Source: Alopecurus myosuroides
Taxonomy: Eukaryota; Streptophyta; Magnoliopsida; Poales; Poaceae
DNA: 64,000 bases
Direction of reading: 5' to 3'
Assembly (NCBI GenBank): GCA_028641055.1
Contig: CM054061.1
Coordinates: 119,975,186-120,039,185, forward strand
Made by a program: the position numbers and the translations under genes. Under the pieces are notes generated by a model that searched no databases, was not told where the DNA came from, and was given only the letters and a program-made list of their open reading frames with translations. Shown piece by piece: positions 33,120 to 45,376 of this stretch. Positions within the stretch are counted from its first letter, which is position 1. Every line of letters starts with the position of its first letter.

Positions 33120-36100
33120 GCACACATTTATGTCTTTACAACATGTAAAATGCCTTTACCTACTGTTATGTATCATTTAGTTTAAGATTTTCATTTTATA
33201 AAAAATTTGGGAAAGTAAATGAGAAGGATGAGTGATCGAGAAGTTGGGGTCGACCTTGAACATGTGTTGTTCATGCCAATGAAACCATTGCAAAGTCTCT
33301 ATCATTAAAACTTTTTCCAAAGCTAAAAACAATAAAAATATTATCTCACTACTGTAACATCACATTTCTGTCTTATTTCTCATCTTAAATGGCAAGAATA
33401 ATCTTATATGAGAGATAGGATTAAACAATAGTAATTAGCTGTCAAGAAAACAGATTCCTGAACTTCACTGCGAAAAATGTTTAACATCACAGAAGTGGAA
33501 TTTTGACCTGGTAATTTACGACAGCAATATTTAGTTCTCACTACATATTTCATTAGTTTTAAGTTTTCTGATTTGAGCAACTTAAGTGCCTCTAAAAATT
33601 CACTCTTTACGGGCTGTTCAGTTTTTGGCAGATTATGTCTTTATTTTGCATTGCTCTCATTACTTGTGTTTTGTGTGGTTCTTTTGATCAAGGAGAAATG
33701 CAAAACTGTAGTAACAGTAGTTATTATTTAGAATCAACTCATGATGTGTCTTTGCTGTACCTATGTGGATTTTATTTATGGAGGCACTAACCCCTCTTAT
33801 CAAGTTTTATGTGGAGATTTGTGTAAGAAGAATTTTTCAGGAGGAAGAGTTGAGTGAGATGAACAAAGATCAATAGGGACAACCAATCAAGATTGGGGAT
33901 GTACCCCTGGGCTCACCCTACATGTATCAAATGAGTACAAGAATCCAAGCTTGGGGATGCCGAGCCACCTCACTCCAACCATCATGATGTTAAGTAAGTA
34001 AAGCCTAGCTATATGCCTATAAAGAAAGCGCTTTACGGGAGGCAACCCGGTTGTTTTTGTTTGGATTTTCCTACTGTACTCTTTATGTCTCAATAGATTA
34101 GTTTTTTTGTTTTAATTCTGGAGTTTTCAATAAAGAGTCAAGTCAAACCCATTTGGACTTATAAGTTGCTATCCTAGTGCATGAAATTTCTGTTTCAGCA
34201 CGAGTCTGCTCACCGTATGATTTTACGTTTTTTTATTGGTATGTCGGATTGAGCTAATTTTTAGTATGTTCTGCAACTTTTCGTCGTATGTAAGCACAAA
34301 AATGGGCTTAATTGTTTGACGAGTCTAGCTTAGGGAAAAACGTTCGTTTTGCTTCTGTTGCTTTTCTGGACAGATTCTGCCTTCTTTTGTTTTATGCACT
34401 CTTTGGGCTTGGGAATCGAATTTCCATGATTCTTTCAAGCAAGAGAGTGAACATAAAACATAATGAACCTTATTGTCTATCTACTGGAGCATTTGATTTG
34501 GAATTTTGCACATCAAGCATGTGATTTGTTTGTCCTTGCTAATCTCACCCCACAGAAAAAGAATGGGAGAAACATGTTTTGTGAAGTTTTTTCACAGGGA
34601 ATAGAGGAGTTGCGCCTCAAGACATCCAAGAATGGTGAAAGCCATAAGCTTGGGGATGTGATGAACACCCCACTGGAGCTACACTCTTTTGGTTAGCACA
34701 CGTCTACTTTCTGTTTTTCTAAGCAAATCATTTATCGTAGAGACTTGAAGCGTCTAGTTTTTATTTTTATTTTTGTTTTGATAAGACCACACCCATCATT
34801 TTATATGAGATTGAGCTACTGGAGTTTGGGGTTGCAATGTATTGGATGCTAGTATTATGACTTGGAATAGGGATTCCATGTTCGATTTGAAGAGCTACAT
34901 ATGTTTGCATGATTTATAAGCTTTTTATGTGTAGAAATTTGCAATAATGTTGTCTTGAGCTATCTCTTATTCATGTCCTTGATGTTAATTTCTGGTTTAT
35001 TTAGTTTGTCATGAAATTATTAGTTCTATGGACATATGCATGCATAGTAGCTGGTCAACTATCTCCCTCTTGCTAGCCAAAAATTTAAAAATCCCAACAA
35101 GTAAAAACTTGTTTCCAACACTCCTTAGACAAGTATTTCCAGTGAGTCCACCATATCTTCCCATTAGCTTCATTGCTATTCCGAGTATGTTCACCATGTT
35201 ATTGTGTTATTTATGTTCTAAATTAAGAAATTCACTTTATTAATTGTCATGGGTTGAACTTGTGATAGGACTCTCACGAACTTTTGAAGGCACACTTTAC
35301 TTTTTATGCATCTAATAAACATGACCCAATAATGGGAGCCACAAGTTTTGCGTTTGACAAGTGTGTGGTTGGGAGCTATCTATAAACGTGTATCACCGGA
35401 AAGCTTTCAACATTGCACAAAAATTTACATTTGGTTGATATCATGTACTTTTGTTTTTGGACTCCTGCCATGCCGAAATGAAATAGAGGAATAGTAAGTT
35501 TTGATGAGTAAGTATCTATATGACTAGAGAAACGCATTGGGCCGCTAACCCAAGCCATGCTTTATCATGGTGGAAATTTACTTACAGCTTGAGTGACTCT
35601 ACAACACATCCTACAATAAAATAAGAAGCTATGCATAATAGTGAATGAAAATAAAAAGGATGATGAGTCTACTCCGTTTGTTTGTCTTGTCATTGTGACA
35701 CGGGCTTGTTTCCATGTCATGGGGCAAGAGGTACCTCCTTGCGGTTCGCTATGATGTCATTAATACTTATTATGATTGTACAAAGCTTATTAGGAATCTT
35801 AAGTTGAGTAATCATGGAGTAGGTCTTCACACTCACGGGGCATGAGGCTTTCAACCACCTTGTCATTCACATTACTTCAACATTCACCATTTAAGATGCT
35901 AGTGATAAAGGGTCAATGAGAGTCCTAGATCCATGGATACCACATTTCAATTAGTAATTTTAGTTGAATAATTTAGAGGCTAAATAAGACTTGATCATGT
36001 TTTACCTCTACTCAATTTTCTCCAAAGTGTCCACCATATTTTATATTTTCCATTATGCTATTCTTTGACCAATATAGGATTTTATTTTTCATTTTGTGTA

Positions 36101-36350
36101 TGCATTTGGTCCATAGTGCTTTTATTTCATTATACACTTTCTGAACTTTCATGAAGCATCTTTGCTTGCATATTTGATATTTCTTACAACATGAATTGTA
36201 TATTGCTACTCATTTCTAGTATTAATCATTTGATTATATGTAGCATGAATAATCCTCCTTGATATCCCATGATTGTTTCAATATGCAAAGTCCATGTTAG
36301 TTTTATCACCTTCATACTCGAGGACGAGCATGGGTTAAGCTTGGGGATGT
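33120..36350 (+). other. Non-coding internal region of the Athila-like element
   Basis: These 3.2 kb are AT-rich with no credible gene. AAGCTTGGGGATG motifs recur (about 33950, 34647 and 36339), the last one forming the polypurine tract before the 3' LTR; related AGCTTGGGGAAG units lie in the coding frame (about 32538 and 32631). Confidence 0.75.
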
Positions 36351-37746
36351 TGATGCATGTAAAATGCATACATGAACTTTGCATGTTATTACTTGTTTTT
36401 CCTACATATTAGCAACTTATATTCATGTTTTATAATGATTTGGGGGATTTTCTAAACAATCCCCCTTCTTTTGGTTCTAACCCTGTTTTTCTAGAAAACG
36501 TACTTTTTAGTGTTTCATACTTTCCGGGAGCTTCGGGACTCCAAAAAGGGCAAGGCCAAAGAGCACGGTTCAGAATTTTTGAGACGAAGACCATGGGGCA
36601 AATTAGAGGGCCAAAAGGCCAACCAGGTGGCAAAGAGGACCCTCCACGCGGCCAGATTCCTTGGCCGCGTGAGAGGCCCCCTTTTTGCCCCCGTGGCTCC
36701 GATGCCGTCGATCTTTCTTCTCCCGAGTGTCTCGTGACCTAAAAACGACTATATAAAGGGTCCATTGGCCTTTTCGAGGAGGAGGCGGCGCCGAGAGACG
36801 AAACCACGAAACAGAGAGACAGAAGGCTGTCGCCGGAGAAGATTGGAGGGGGGAAACGCCGCCGGATCACCCCCGGAGGGCTCCACCCCCCTCCGACATG
36901 TTCATCATCAACATCTACAGCAAGATCAGCTCCATCTCTCCATTGTAATCTCTTGTCAAACACGATGTATGATGCAATACTATATTCCCTTGATGTATTG
37001 TGTCTCCCCATCTATGTTTGAGTAGTGAATTGTTCTTGGCAATGGTGAAATAGTTTGTTGATTGGTTGCATACAAGTTTGTTATCTTCTATGATTGTCTT
37101 TATGTACAATATATGAGTGCACGCATATGTTGGGGAATGCATGTAAGGTGATCACCGGTAGCATAATGGAGTGGTGGTGACTTGGGAGTGACAGTAACCT
37201 GAGAGCGAGCCACAAAGTTAAGTTATTGGGGGATATATATAGGGGACCTTAGAACGTAAGGCTATGGTGGGAATTTATGTCTTAATCAATCTTGTGCATT
37301 CATTTACTTGGCCACATGATCCATCATAAGGGGTTGTAGATCATTTACTTGACTATACCTATTCATGGCTCCTTCCTAGAAGAAACAACTAAGACTAAAA
37401 CATGTCCTTCACTAATTGTGACAACCACACGAACGAAACACCTATTGCTAGAACACTTGCTCCCTTGAGATACTTCAGATATTTGCTGCTTGCTACTTGT
37501 GAAACTTTCTTAGAAACTTGCATTTTAAACTTGCTTCACTAGTTACTAGACAAACCACACTCCACGTCACTTGCTTTTAATTAGTTAGTTCCTTTTAGTC
37601 GAACTTATTGCTTTGCATAAACAGCCATATAAGAGGGTTATAGGGCTTTAGAGAATAGATAGCTTACCTTTAGCTCCTCGTGGGTTCGACACTCAAATAC
37701 TTATCGAAAGGTACTACAATTGATCTCCTGCACTTGGGAGTCATCA
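36351..37746 (+). repeat. 3' LTR of the Athila-like element
   Basis: Uninterrupted 1396-bp LTR with TATA box (about 36749-36757), preceded by purine tract AAGCTTGGGGATGT and followed by GACAC. Confidence 0.9.
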
Positions 37747-38081
37747 GACACTAAGGACAAAGATGTCTTAATGGAATCTCTTAGCATATCAATCTACTTA
37801 GTGAATACCTAGCCATATTGTTCCCTTACAACAATACGCTCTTCATTGATGCCGATATAAACAATGTTCATGACCAGGAAAACATAGCCATCAACCATCC
37901 AATGAATTATTCGTAAAAGGGAAGAGTAGGGTATGATACCGTGTTCATGTTACTACACGTGAACGTGAGTTTTCCTCTGAATCGCATATTCAGGAGCCAC
38001 GTCAGTTATAGAATAGTAATCTAAATCATAATTATGAAACATATGTACGAATATTATTACCTTTTGGGCATACATCCAACA
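37747..38081 (+). repeat. Angela-like LTR, third piece and its end
   Basis: The old LTR resumes at the duplicated GACAC and ends with TTTGGGCATACATCCAACA, which matches the Angela terminus (GGGCATATTTCCAACA). Confidence 0.65.
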
Positions 38082-38101
38082 CAAATTTCCAACCTGGGCG
38101 G

Positions 38102-39500
38102 TGCTGGTCTACGCTGCAAATTTTTTAAAATTATCCTACGTAGTCCGCCAAGATCACTATGCAAATAACAAGGAATGCACATACATGAAAGTATCAGGAT
38201 CACGACTAACCAGGCATCGGAATCGATGTAGTCGTAGAAGATTTCTGACAATCGTAGATCCTCACAACTAGGGCTAGTTGCAAGGATGCCGCTAAGCTTC
38301 CCTCGTCAAGGATCACACGTGTAATCCCTATTATGGTGTGCACGCGTACGCTCGTGTCAGCCCGTCAGCGTTCCACCATCTAGGACTCGACACCAACAAA
38401 GAGAGACAATCTTTCGGCGTTGCTAATTAGTAGCACTAATCGACTGCGATTGGAGATATATGAATCCAAAAGTTTCTCAACACATGTGAGAGAACTATTA
38501 ATTAGAGCTAGGTCTAATAGGAGAGGACACCTCAAATCCCAATTAGAAAAAACTCTAATACAATTAGAGGGGCTCTAATTAGAATTGGACCCTCTGATTC
38601 TACTAGAGAGAGAGGGAGAGGATTGAGAGACAACTGCTCACAAAATTATGGTTTAGCTCAAGTCTTGGGGGTCCTTTTATAGTTGGAGGGAAGGGCCAAC
38701 TTTCCAAAGGGGAGAAGGAGCCCTAGTTGAGATAGGAGGAGGCTAGCCGCACCAAAGGAGGTGGCCATACCCCTCCTCCTCGCCCATTTCGGACTGGATT
38801 CCCATATCGAAGTCCAACTCCTTCTCCTCTCATTTTTCATATTTCCCTTTTATTTTATTTTTTCCTTCAAATAAAACCAGAAAAACACCGAAAGGTTCCT
38901 AGTGCCATGATTGGAGGCCCTGGGACCAACCTGTCAGCCCCACCTAGTGGTGCGGTCAAAGGGTGGATCTGCCCCACTCCGGCACTCCCCCTTTCTTGTT
39001 TTTGCCTGAAACTCTTCCAGGACCCTATGAACCCAATAGATAAAAAAACTGATATTATCTACTGATGTTAGAAACATATTTCTAACATCCCGGAACACCT
39101 CACGTCCTCCGTTATCTCTCATATAAATTCTGCCTTACACCGGCATATTTTCTCCCTTATACTAACTTCCCTGGAACCTCTTCGATTGACACCGGACTTG
39201 TTTCGGTGATATCGTATCGACATCGAACATTTATAAAACCAACAATAACATCTTTATTCTCTCAATTAAATTATGGAACGACCCTTGAAGGATCGATAGC
39301 ACACAGACATGTTCGGAAATTAACGAATAATAACCAACAACAGGACTGTGGACGTCCATGATGGCTCCTATGTGTTCATAAAAAAGAGGGAACCTTATAA
39401 GTTACTCATTTTACTTATTCACTTAACTTCATGATACCTTCTATCCGGATTATCGAACGTAGTATGTAGATTTTTTCCTTGAGACCCAAGGTATTATCGA
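38102..39500 (+). repeat. Second Angela-like LTR
   Basis: It starts TGCTGGTCTACGCTGCAAAT, a decayed TGTTGGGGAACG-type start, only about 20 bp after the end of the first LTR. 38530-39400 is colinear with 11894-12800. The far end is not clear; similarity fades near 39500. No internal region lies between the two LTRs. Confidence 0.65.
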
Positions 39501-39944
39501 ACCGAGAAGTAGCTGCTTGATGAGACTAATCGTTGAATCCACGAAAAGATTGCCAATTCTTGTTTTAGCGGATCAATTCTTGTATTGCAAAAGCATGTTG
39601 TTACCAATGATTAAAATAGACATGGGCTTAAGGTGGGATTCACAAGACATACCTCATGTCAATGAAATAATCCTCTCTTCCTTAGAATATGTTTCTTGGA
39701 AACTTATGAATGACCACTCATTTGCAAAATAATTGTGGTGCCGGAAACATCCAGAAAGTAAAGATAAACAGAAAAATATTTTTGTGTTGTTCTAGAAGGG
39801 TTCTTAATAATAGAAAATTGGTAAAGAATGCAAAGTTATCAAAAACTTCAAAAATAAAAACACACTTAAAAAATGAAAACAAAAATTAAAAGCAAAACAT
39901 TGCATGGTACTTCATACTAGTACAACAAACTGCAAGGTTATTGC
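39501..39944 (+). other. Unassigned AT-rich DNA
   Basis: 39517-39732 is open for 71 codons but has no recognisable domain. The rest is A-rich with nothing identifiable. Confidence 0.4.
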
Positions 39945-40583
39945 ATAGGCTCATGGATCCGAGCGGGATGCTCAAAATAGACATCGTGAGGGCCTTTGAT
40001 TCGATCTCTTGAGGACTCCTCTTTGACGTTCTCATGAAACTTTGATTTGGACGCCTCAATCGTTCATTCTGGTGATGAGCACATTGAACAAGCTTCTGGC
40101 GAGGGCCGCGGAACTAGGTATCCTACGGAGGGTGGCACATCAGGACCAGGTCACTACCTCTATACACCCATGATGTGGTCATATTTCTGTCACCCAGATG
40201 AGCCAGATCTGACGTTGTTGTGTGACATCCTCGCGCTCTATGGCCATGCCTTGGGTCTCCACACCAACTTCTCCAAGTGTTTTGTATCCCCAATCGGGTG
40301 CAGGGACAAGGTCACGGCGAGGGCGGAGGAGGTTGTGGGGTGTCAGCTGACCCCTTTTCTAGTGAAATTCATGGGCATTCCGTTGGGCCTTCGGAAATTA
40401 CCAAGCAAGTCGCTTCAACCGGTGGTCGATCAGATTGCAAACAAACTATCTACGTGGATGGCGGCTATGATGTCTTAGGCGGGGAGACTTGCGCTATTCA
40501 AAGCGGTTATAGCTGTGATGCCCCTTCACCAACTCATGGTTCTGAGTGTCAATAAGAAAATATTGAAAAAGGTTGAAAAGATT

Positions 40584-41038
40584 TGTCGTGGGATAATCAC
40601 GGCAGACGTTACCGGGGGTAACTTATCTTGGGGCAATTCCACTCTGGTGTTTGGGAGAAGGTTTCGCTCAGGGGAAATCATGGTGATGAACGATCTGGTA
40701 GCCGGCAATCAATTCGCCGAGTCTCCGATCTATATTAATTATCTCAACTCTGGTATTACAGGGGATACTCGAATAGCTAGTAAAACTCGTGTCTAATCTA
40801 ACCCTAGGAGCCGGCTTATATAATATCCGGCCCCCCTGGCTCCCTATCCAAGGCGTACTTGGAGTCCTACCCGGGCACCGCTTACAAACCCTAAGTTTCC
40901 TTATCGAAACCCATAATCCGGGTTACGAGGCCTACACTCTTGGGCCTTCTAGAAACTCCTTAAGCCGGGTCTTGCGCAGCTCCCTTTGGGCCAAGTTACA
41001 CCTTGACGTTAGCCTACCGGGTTATCATCCCTCCATCA
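40584..41038 (-). repeat. 3' LTR of the Tat element
   Basis: 455 bp. A TATA-like TATTATATAAGCC is present on the minus strand near 40812-40824. The adjacent internal bases (minus strand CTATTCTGGGGACTAC) form the polypurine tract. Confidence 0.9.
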
Positions 41039-41420
41039 GTAGTCCCCAGAATAGCTTGGGCTTCACGGGATCCTCCTTGAAGCGCACACTATTCCCTGCA
41101 AAAATAACAAACATACTAGTTCATAAAAGGCCGGGTTAGGTTGCTTTGATAAACAGCTAGGCCTAACTCCACTGGTGGTCCATATAATAACCCGGCTTTC
41201 TCCGAATCCATCTTTATCTTCCCGGGTCAACACTCCGAGGAAAACACAGAAGACCCGGCTCACTTTGTTCGCTAATTAGTCCGGATATCACGGAAACGAT
41301 TCGCTTTGATCCTTTCCGGATATTACGCCCACGCACTTAATCACTTATCCCAAAAAATCCGGGCGGGTATCCCTCTCCGAAATTTTTGGCTCCCGCTCAC
41401 TAGCCTAGGTTTCCCCACCC

Positions 41421-41433
41421 GCACCTATAAATA
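41421..41433 (+). promoter_or_regulatory. TATA box of the antisense gene
   Basis: GCACCTATAAATAGG on the plus strand is a consensus plant TATA box. It lies about 655 bp before the antisense ATG and just upstream of a GC-rich leader, so the antisense gene seems to have a promoter separate from the LTR. Confidence 0.7.
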
Positions 41434-41459
41434 GGTGCCTTAGGGGATAACCTAGATCC

Positions 41460-42087
41460 AACGCTCCATTTCTTAATCCCCTCGTCTCCTTCACCTCCAA
41501 GCTCCATCGGCGCTCCCTTGCTCGAGCTCGACACCGCGCCGCCACGGAGCCCACGGGGGAGCAGCCGGAAGCGAGCCACCGCCGCCTGCGCTCTGCTTCC
41601 GCCCGCGCCGCGCCGCCGTCGACCACCGCCGCCGCGCCCTCAAGCTGCGCACCGGAAGATCCAGAGGGCCACCGCAACTGCGCCATTTGTCGCCGCCGCG
41701 CTCTCCTCCAAGCATCACCGGTGAGTTTCCTTCTTCCATGAATCTCATCCTTAAACTTTACTCGAATTAGATTGGATCTTAGTTCCACTTCATGGATGGC
41801 TTTCTTGCTCCGCAACGATTGAGTAGTACATGTTCTGTTCCTTCCCAACCAGTGTGTAAATTAGATCAATAGTATACCTCCATTAGTCGTGGTCACCAAT
41901 TTCTCTGTAAATCTCTAAGTCTAGATCCAATCTGCCAAAGATCCCCGTAATTGCTCTTTTATACCCGGATAATCCGTAATTTCCGGATCTCTTAGTTTCT
42001 CTTTGATTAACCGGACAATCAATCATTTGCCGGGTCTTAATTACTTATACTCTGCACTTTTCATCTCCTGTTTTGTAGACTACGCAC
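41460..42087 (+). other. 5' leader of the antisense gene, with an intron
   Basis: A GC-rich leader exon (about 41460-41720) ends in CATCACCG-GTGAGTTT. A 358-bp T-rich intron (41721-42078) ends in TCCTGTTTTGTAG. The second leader exon is nine bases (ACTACGCAC) before ATG 42088. The reverse-strand frame 41405-41848 is a shadow of the GC-rich leader. Confidence 0.65.
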
Positions 42088-45000
42088 ATGGCACCTAAGG
42101 CCAGTACAAAGACTAAGGGAAAACAGCCGGCGAAAGCAAGGCCGACTCAGTCCATATCTGCCAACTGGGCAAGGTCCACCGTGACCAAGGCGAAATTAGA
42201 TGAGCTCGCTGAGTCGGGCGTCCTTCCTTCCCAGGAGGATATCCATTGGCGAGTCCCGGGAGATGAGACTCGGCCCACTCCCGGCTCTGACGAGGTAATT
42301 TGCTTTGTCGAGCATGTGATCCGGGGGTTTCGTCCCCCGGGTCACTCCTTTTTCTGTGAACTGCTTAGCCATTACGGCCTCCGAGTCTTTGACATAGGAC
42401 CCAATTCTATGTTAAACATCACTCATTTTATCGTTCTCTGCGAGTCATATCTTTGTGTCCCCCCAAATCTTGCTTTGTTTCTCAAGTTATTCCAATGCAA
42501 GCCGTGCCGCGAAAGCAGCGACGGGGCCCTCTTGGCTTGTGGCGGAGTATCGATTCAGAGGCGGAAAAACTCATTGATGCCGACTCTGAGTCTCAACTCC
42601 CACGTCAAGAATTGGCAGAAAACCTTCTTCTACTGTCGGGACATCTCCCCACCCGGCGAAAAGAAATTGCCGGGTTTCTCCGAGGGCCTCCTCGATCTAT
42701 CCGATACTTTCAACGCTTTTGCTTCTGAGTCGGATAGGGAGTCCATACAACCCCTCTTAGCCAAACTTGCTGTCCTTTCCGCCCAAGGTCTCCTTGGGCT
42801 TAATTTAGTTAAAACTTGGGTGAATTTCCGAATCCAACCTAACTCCATCCGGCCCAAGCTGATGTCCGAGTATTCTGGGCACGTCACGGATTCGCTCCGC
42901 TATTCTTTGAGGAATTACCCGGCTGCTGATACAAACAAGATAATCAAAAGCTTCTTTACTGAGAAAGCGGAAGTGATCCGGACGATAGCCGGTTTAGAGC
43001 CATACACTCGCGACAACCCGGCTCCAGCGGTAAGATCCGGCCCTTACTCTTATGTACTTGTGCTTTTACCTGATGCAACTACTAACTTTCATCCTTATAC
43101 CTTTATATCAGGAGGGCAGCGCCTTCTGGAACATCGAGACTCCCCCTTCCTCCGAAAACCCGGAAGAGGACGAGGAGCCGGCTGACTCGGAAGAAGGTAC
43201 CATCCGGGTTTCGCCCATCTTAATTTCTGTTAACTTGCCTTTCCATACTTTATCTTTTTCCGACTGTGTACTATGCTTCTCAGGAATAGAGGATAAGGAA
43301 GACAAAGAAGATAAGGAAGACCCGGAGGAGACCGAGAGTGACGAAAGCGAGGCAGAACCGGAAGCTGAAGTTGGGGCCAAGAGGAAACCCCGAGGGGTCG
43401 TATTCAAGGTTCCATATTCCTCCATGTCCTCCAAACCGTATTCATTTGCTAACATGCGCGAGCTTAATCAACAATTGTCCGACTCACCATTGAAGGAGCC
43501 CCCCAAGGTCAAGCGCAGGGTAACCCGGAACTCCCCGGGTGAGGCTCCCTCAACCCGGGTATCCCTACGTCCCCAGTTCGCCGTGCCGGTACTTCCCAAT
43601 CTCATCCTTTCAATTCACCTCGAAGATATCCTTCTCCCAATCATCCCCTAGCTGGACGACTCCGAGTCTCACTTTCTCAATCTTTATCAGCCTCGTCCGG
43701 GTCTAGCAACGAGCTTCCACCGGACTTCGTGGTGAATACTGGGTAAGCTGTATTTCTTGCTATCCGATATACTGGCTCTTTCGATAACCTTCACTCGTTA
43801 ATACTGACCATTTCTTTTATTTTCCTTAGTGCCCAGGTCAAGATTAGCGACCCGGACAACATGGATCTGGATAACCCAGAAACGGAGGATCCGGTTGATG
43901 ATGTGAATGTCGCGACTGGCGGCGCTGAAGAAGAAGACCAAGGAAGAGACCCGCTGACAGACCCGGCCGGGCAGGAGGCCAAATATCCCAATCCCTCAGA
44001 TGGACCCGGGGGTGACGACGTCGAGGTTCTGGGCGCGAGGATGGGTGATCCCAGTCCTGACACCCAGGCAACCCGGGTATCCCCCCCGAGGCAGGAAAGG
44101 ACTCCACCTCCAAGTAACCCGGCCGCCGGCTCTTCCGGTACAAAACCTGATGATATGAGCTTTGCCGAGATGCTTACGCTCTGCATACCCTGAGAGCTGA
44201 CGAAGAAGGCATTCTAGAAGCCTTGATAGCCAAGCACCAGGTAAATTCAACTGGTAAATTCAATTAATACTGCCCGTATATTTTTCTAGTCCCCAAGTTC
44301 CGAGTGAACTTATGCATAATTTACTTGCAACTTTCACAGCATATCCGACTGATATTTCTTTTTTGTCCGACTAACACTTCCTTGTGTTTCCACGCAGGCA
44401 TACGTAACCCACTCTGAGGAAGTGTTGGCTAAAACCACCAAACTCCTCGAGGTGGAGGCGAAGCTGCATGGATCAGTTGAAGCTGATGCCAAGAAACTGG
44501 GGAAACTTGCGAGAAGTTATAGAAAGAGATCCCATGCTGCAGAGGATGAACTGACCAAGCTATCTGCCAAGATTGCCGATACTCACCGTGCTTTGATTGG
44601 TAATGATTCCCGACTCACTAATCGTAACCCGGATTGTCATTCTGATAGACACTCGGAATTCCTTATTTGCACCTTTCTGTTTTTCTGCAGGGCCGGATGA
44701 TGAGATTCCGGATGAAGATGACATAGCGAAGCTGAAGACCATAAAGAGCACAATCCGGCAACTCTGTGCCGGCACCAAATGGGTTCTGCAAGCTTTGAAG
44801 TGGCCGGTTACTGGACGTGGTGGTTTGAGCACACTGCTTGATGCGTGCTCCACCATCCCCGAGTGGATCGAGCACTGGAAACGCTCGTCATGCCGGGTTG
44901 GGGTAACCCGGGGGCTTGCTCTGGCTAAAGCGTACTTTCCCAAGCTTGAGCCGGCAAAGCTCGTTGGCGGGTTTCCAGAATTCAACAATGATGGCTCCAA

Positions 45001-45376
45001 GTTTTCAGCCAAGAACTTCAAAGCCATCCAAACAGAGGTTCGTCACTCGGCTAGTCTGATTGCCGATAGTCTGGATGTCAGTCGGATTGTTCCACCATAC
45101 GACGATGAAGATAAGCCAATTCAGTCGGATCCTCCTAAGCCTTATGACATGCTAGCACGGTGGAAGGCGGAAGCTGCTCAAATGAGGGAAGACCCCGTGA
45201 AGAAGAAGGCTGAGGCCGATACTGCGCCTACAACCTCTACGCCGGTTGTTCCTCCTCCCGCGCGCGCCAGTACTGCTGCTGACCCGGACGCTGCTGCCGC
45301 GAAGACCGTCGAAGAGCAAGTCAAAGACCCGGCTGCCCAGGACAACACTCAAGACTCGACCCAACAGGCCGAGTGA
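42088..45376 (+). CDS. Antisense additional gene of the Tat element (Transposase_28-like)
   Basis: Coding exons inferred from splice signals and phase: 42088-43029, 43112-43196, 43284-43588, 43652-43742, 43830-about 44240, 44398-44599 and 44691-45376 (TGA). The first exon encodes a conserved globular domain (blocks GVLPSQEDIHWRVPGDE, VICFVEHVIRGF, LSHYGLRVFDIGPNSM, KNWQKTFFYCRD) of the type annotated as putative gypsy-type transposon (PF04195). Later exons are very acidic, then coiled-coil (44398-44599), then a domain with PEWIEHWKRS and AKAYFPKLEPAKL, ending in an Ala/Pro-rich tail. The exon starting 43830 seems to need a one-base shift near 44160 to avoid TGA 44191. It is transcribed opposite to gag-pol, ending 1.1 kb from the end of pol. 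Role unknown. Confidence 0.78.

Larger units (their letters stand above)
27267..37746 (+). mobile_element. Non-autonomous Athila-like Gypsy element
   Basis: A perfect 5-bp duplication GACAC (27262-27266, 37747-37751) flanks LTRs of about 1.4 kb that begin TGATGCATG and end GAGTCATCA. The primer-binding site TGGCGCCGTTGCCGGGGA matches the tRNA-Asp type typical of Athila-lineage elements. The internal region (32279-36350) is only 4.1 kb and lacks gag and pol, but has one intact 245-codon reading frame. The LTRs are clearly similar, with scattered substitutions, so the insertion is younger than the Angela LTR it sits in. A solo LTR interrupts the 5' LTR. Confidence 0.85.

Noticed and set aside
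41405..41848. 147-codon minus-strand frame
   Set aside because: It lies opposite the GC-rich leader of the antisense gene and has no domain; GC-rich DNA keeps shadow frames open.
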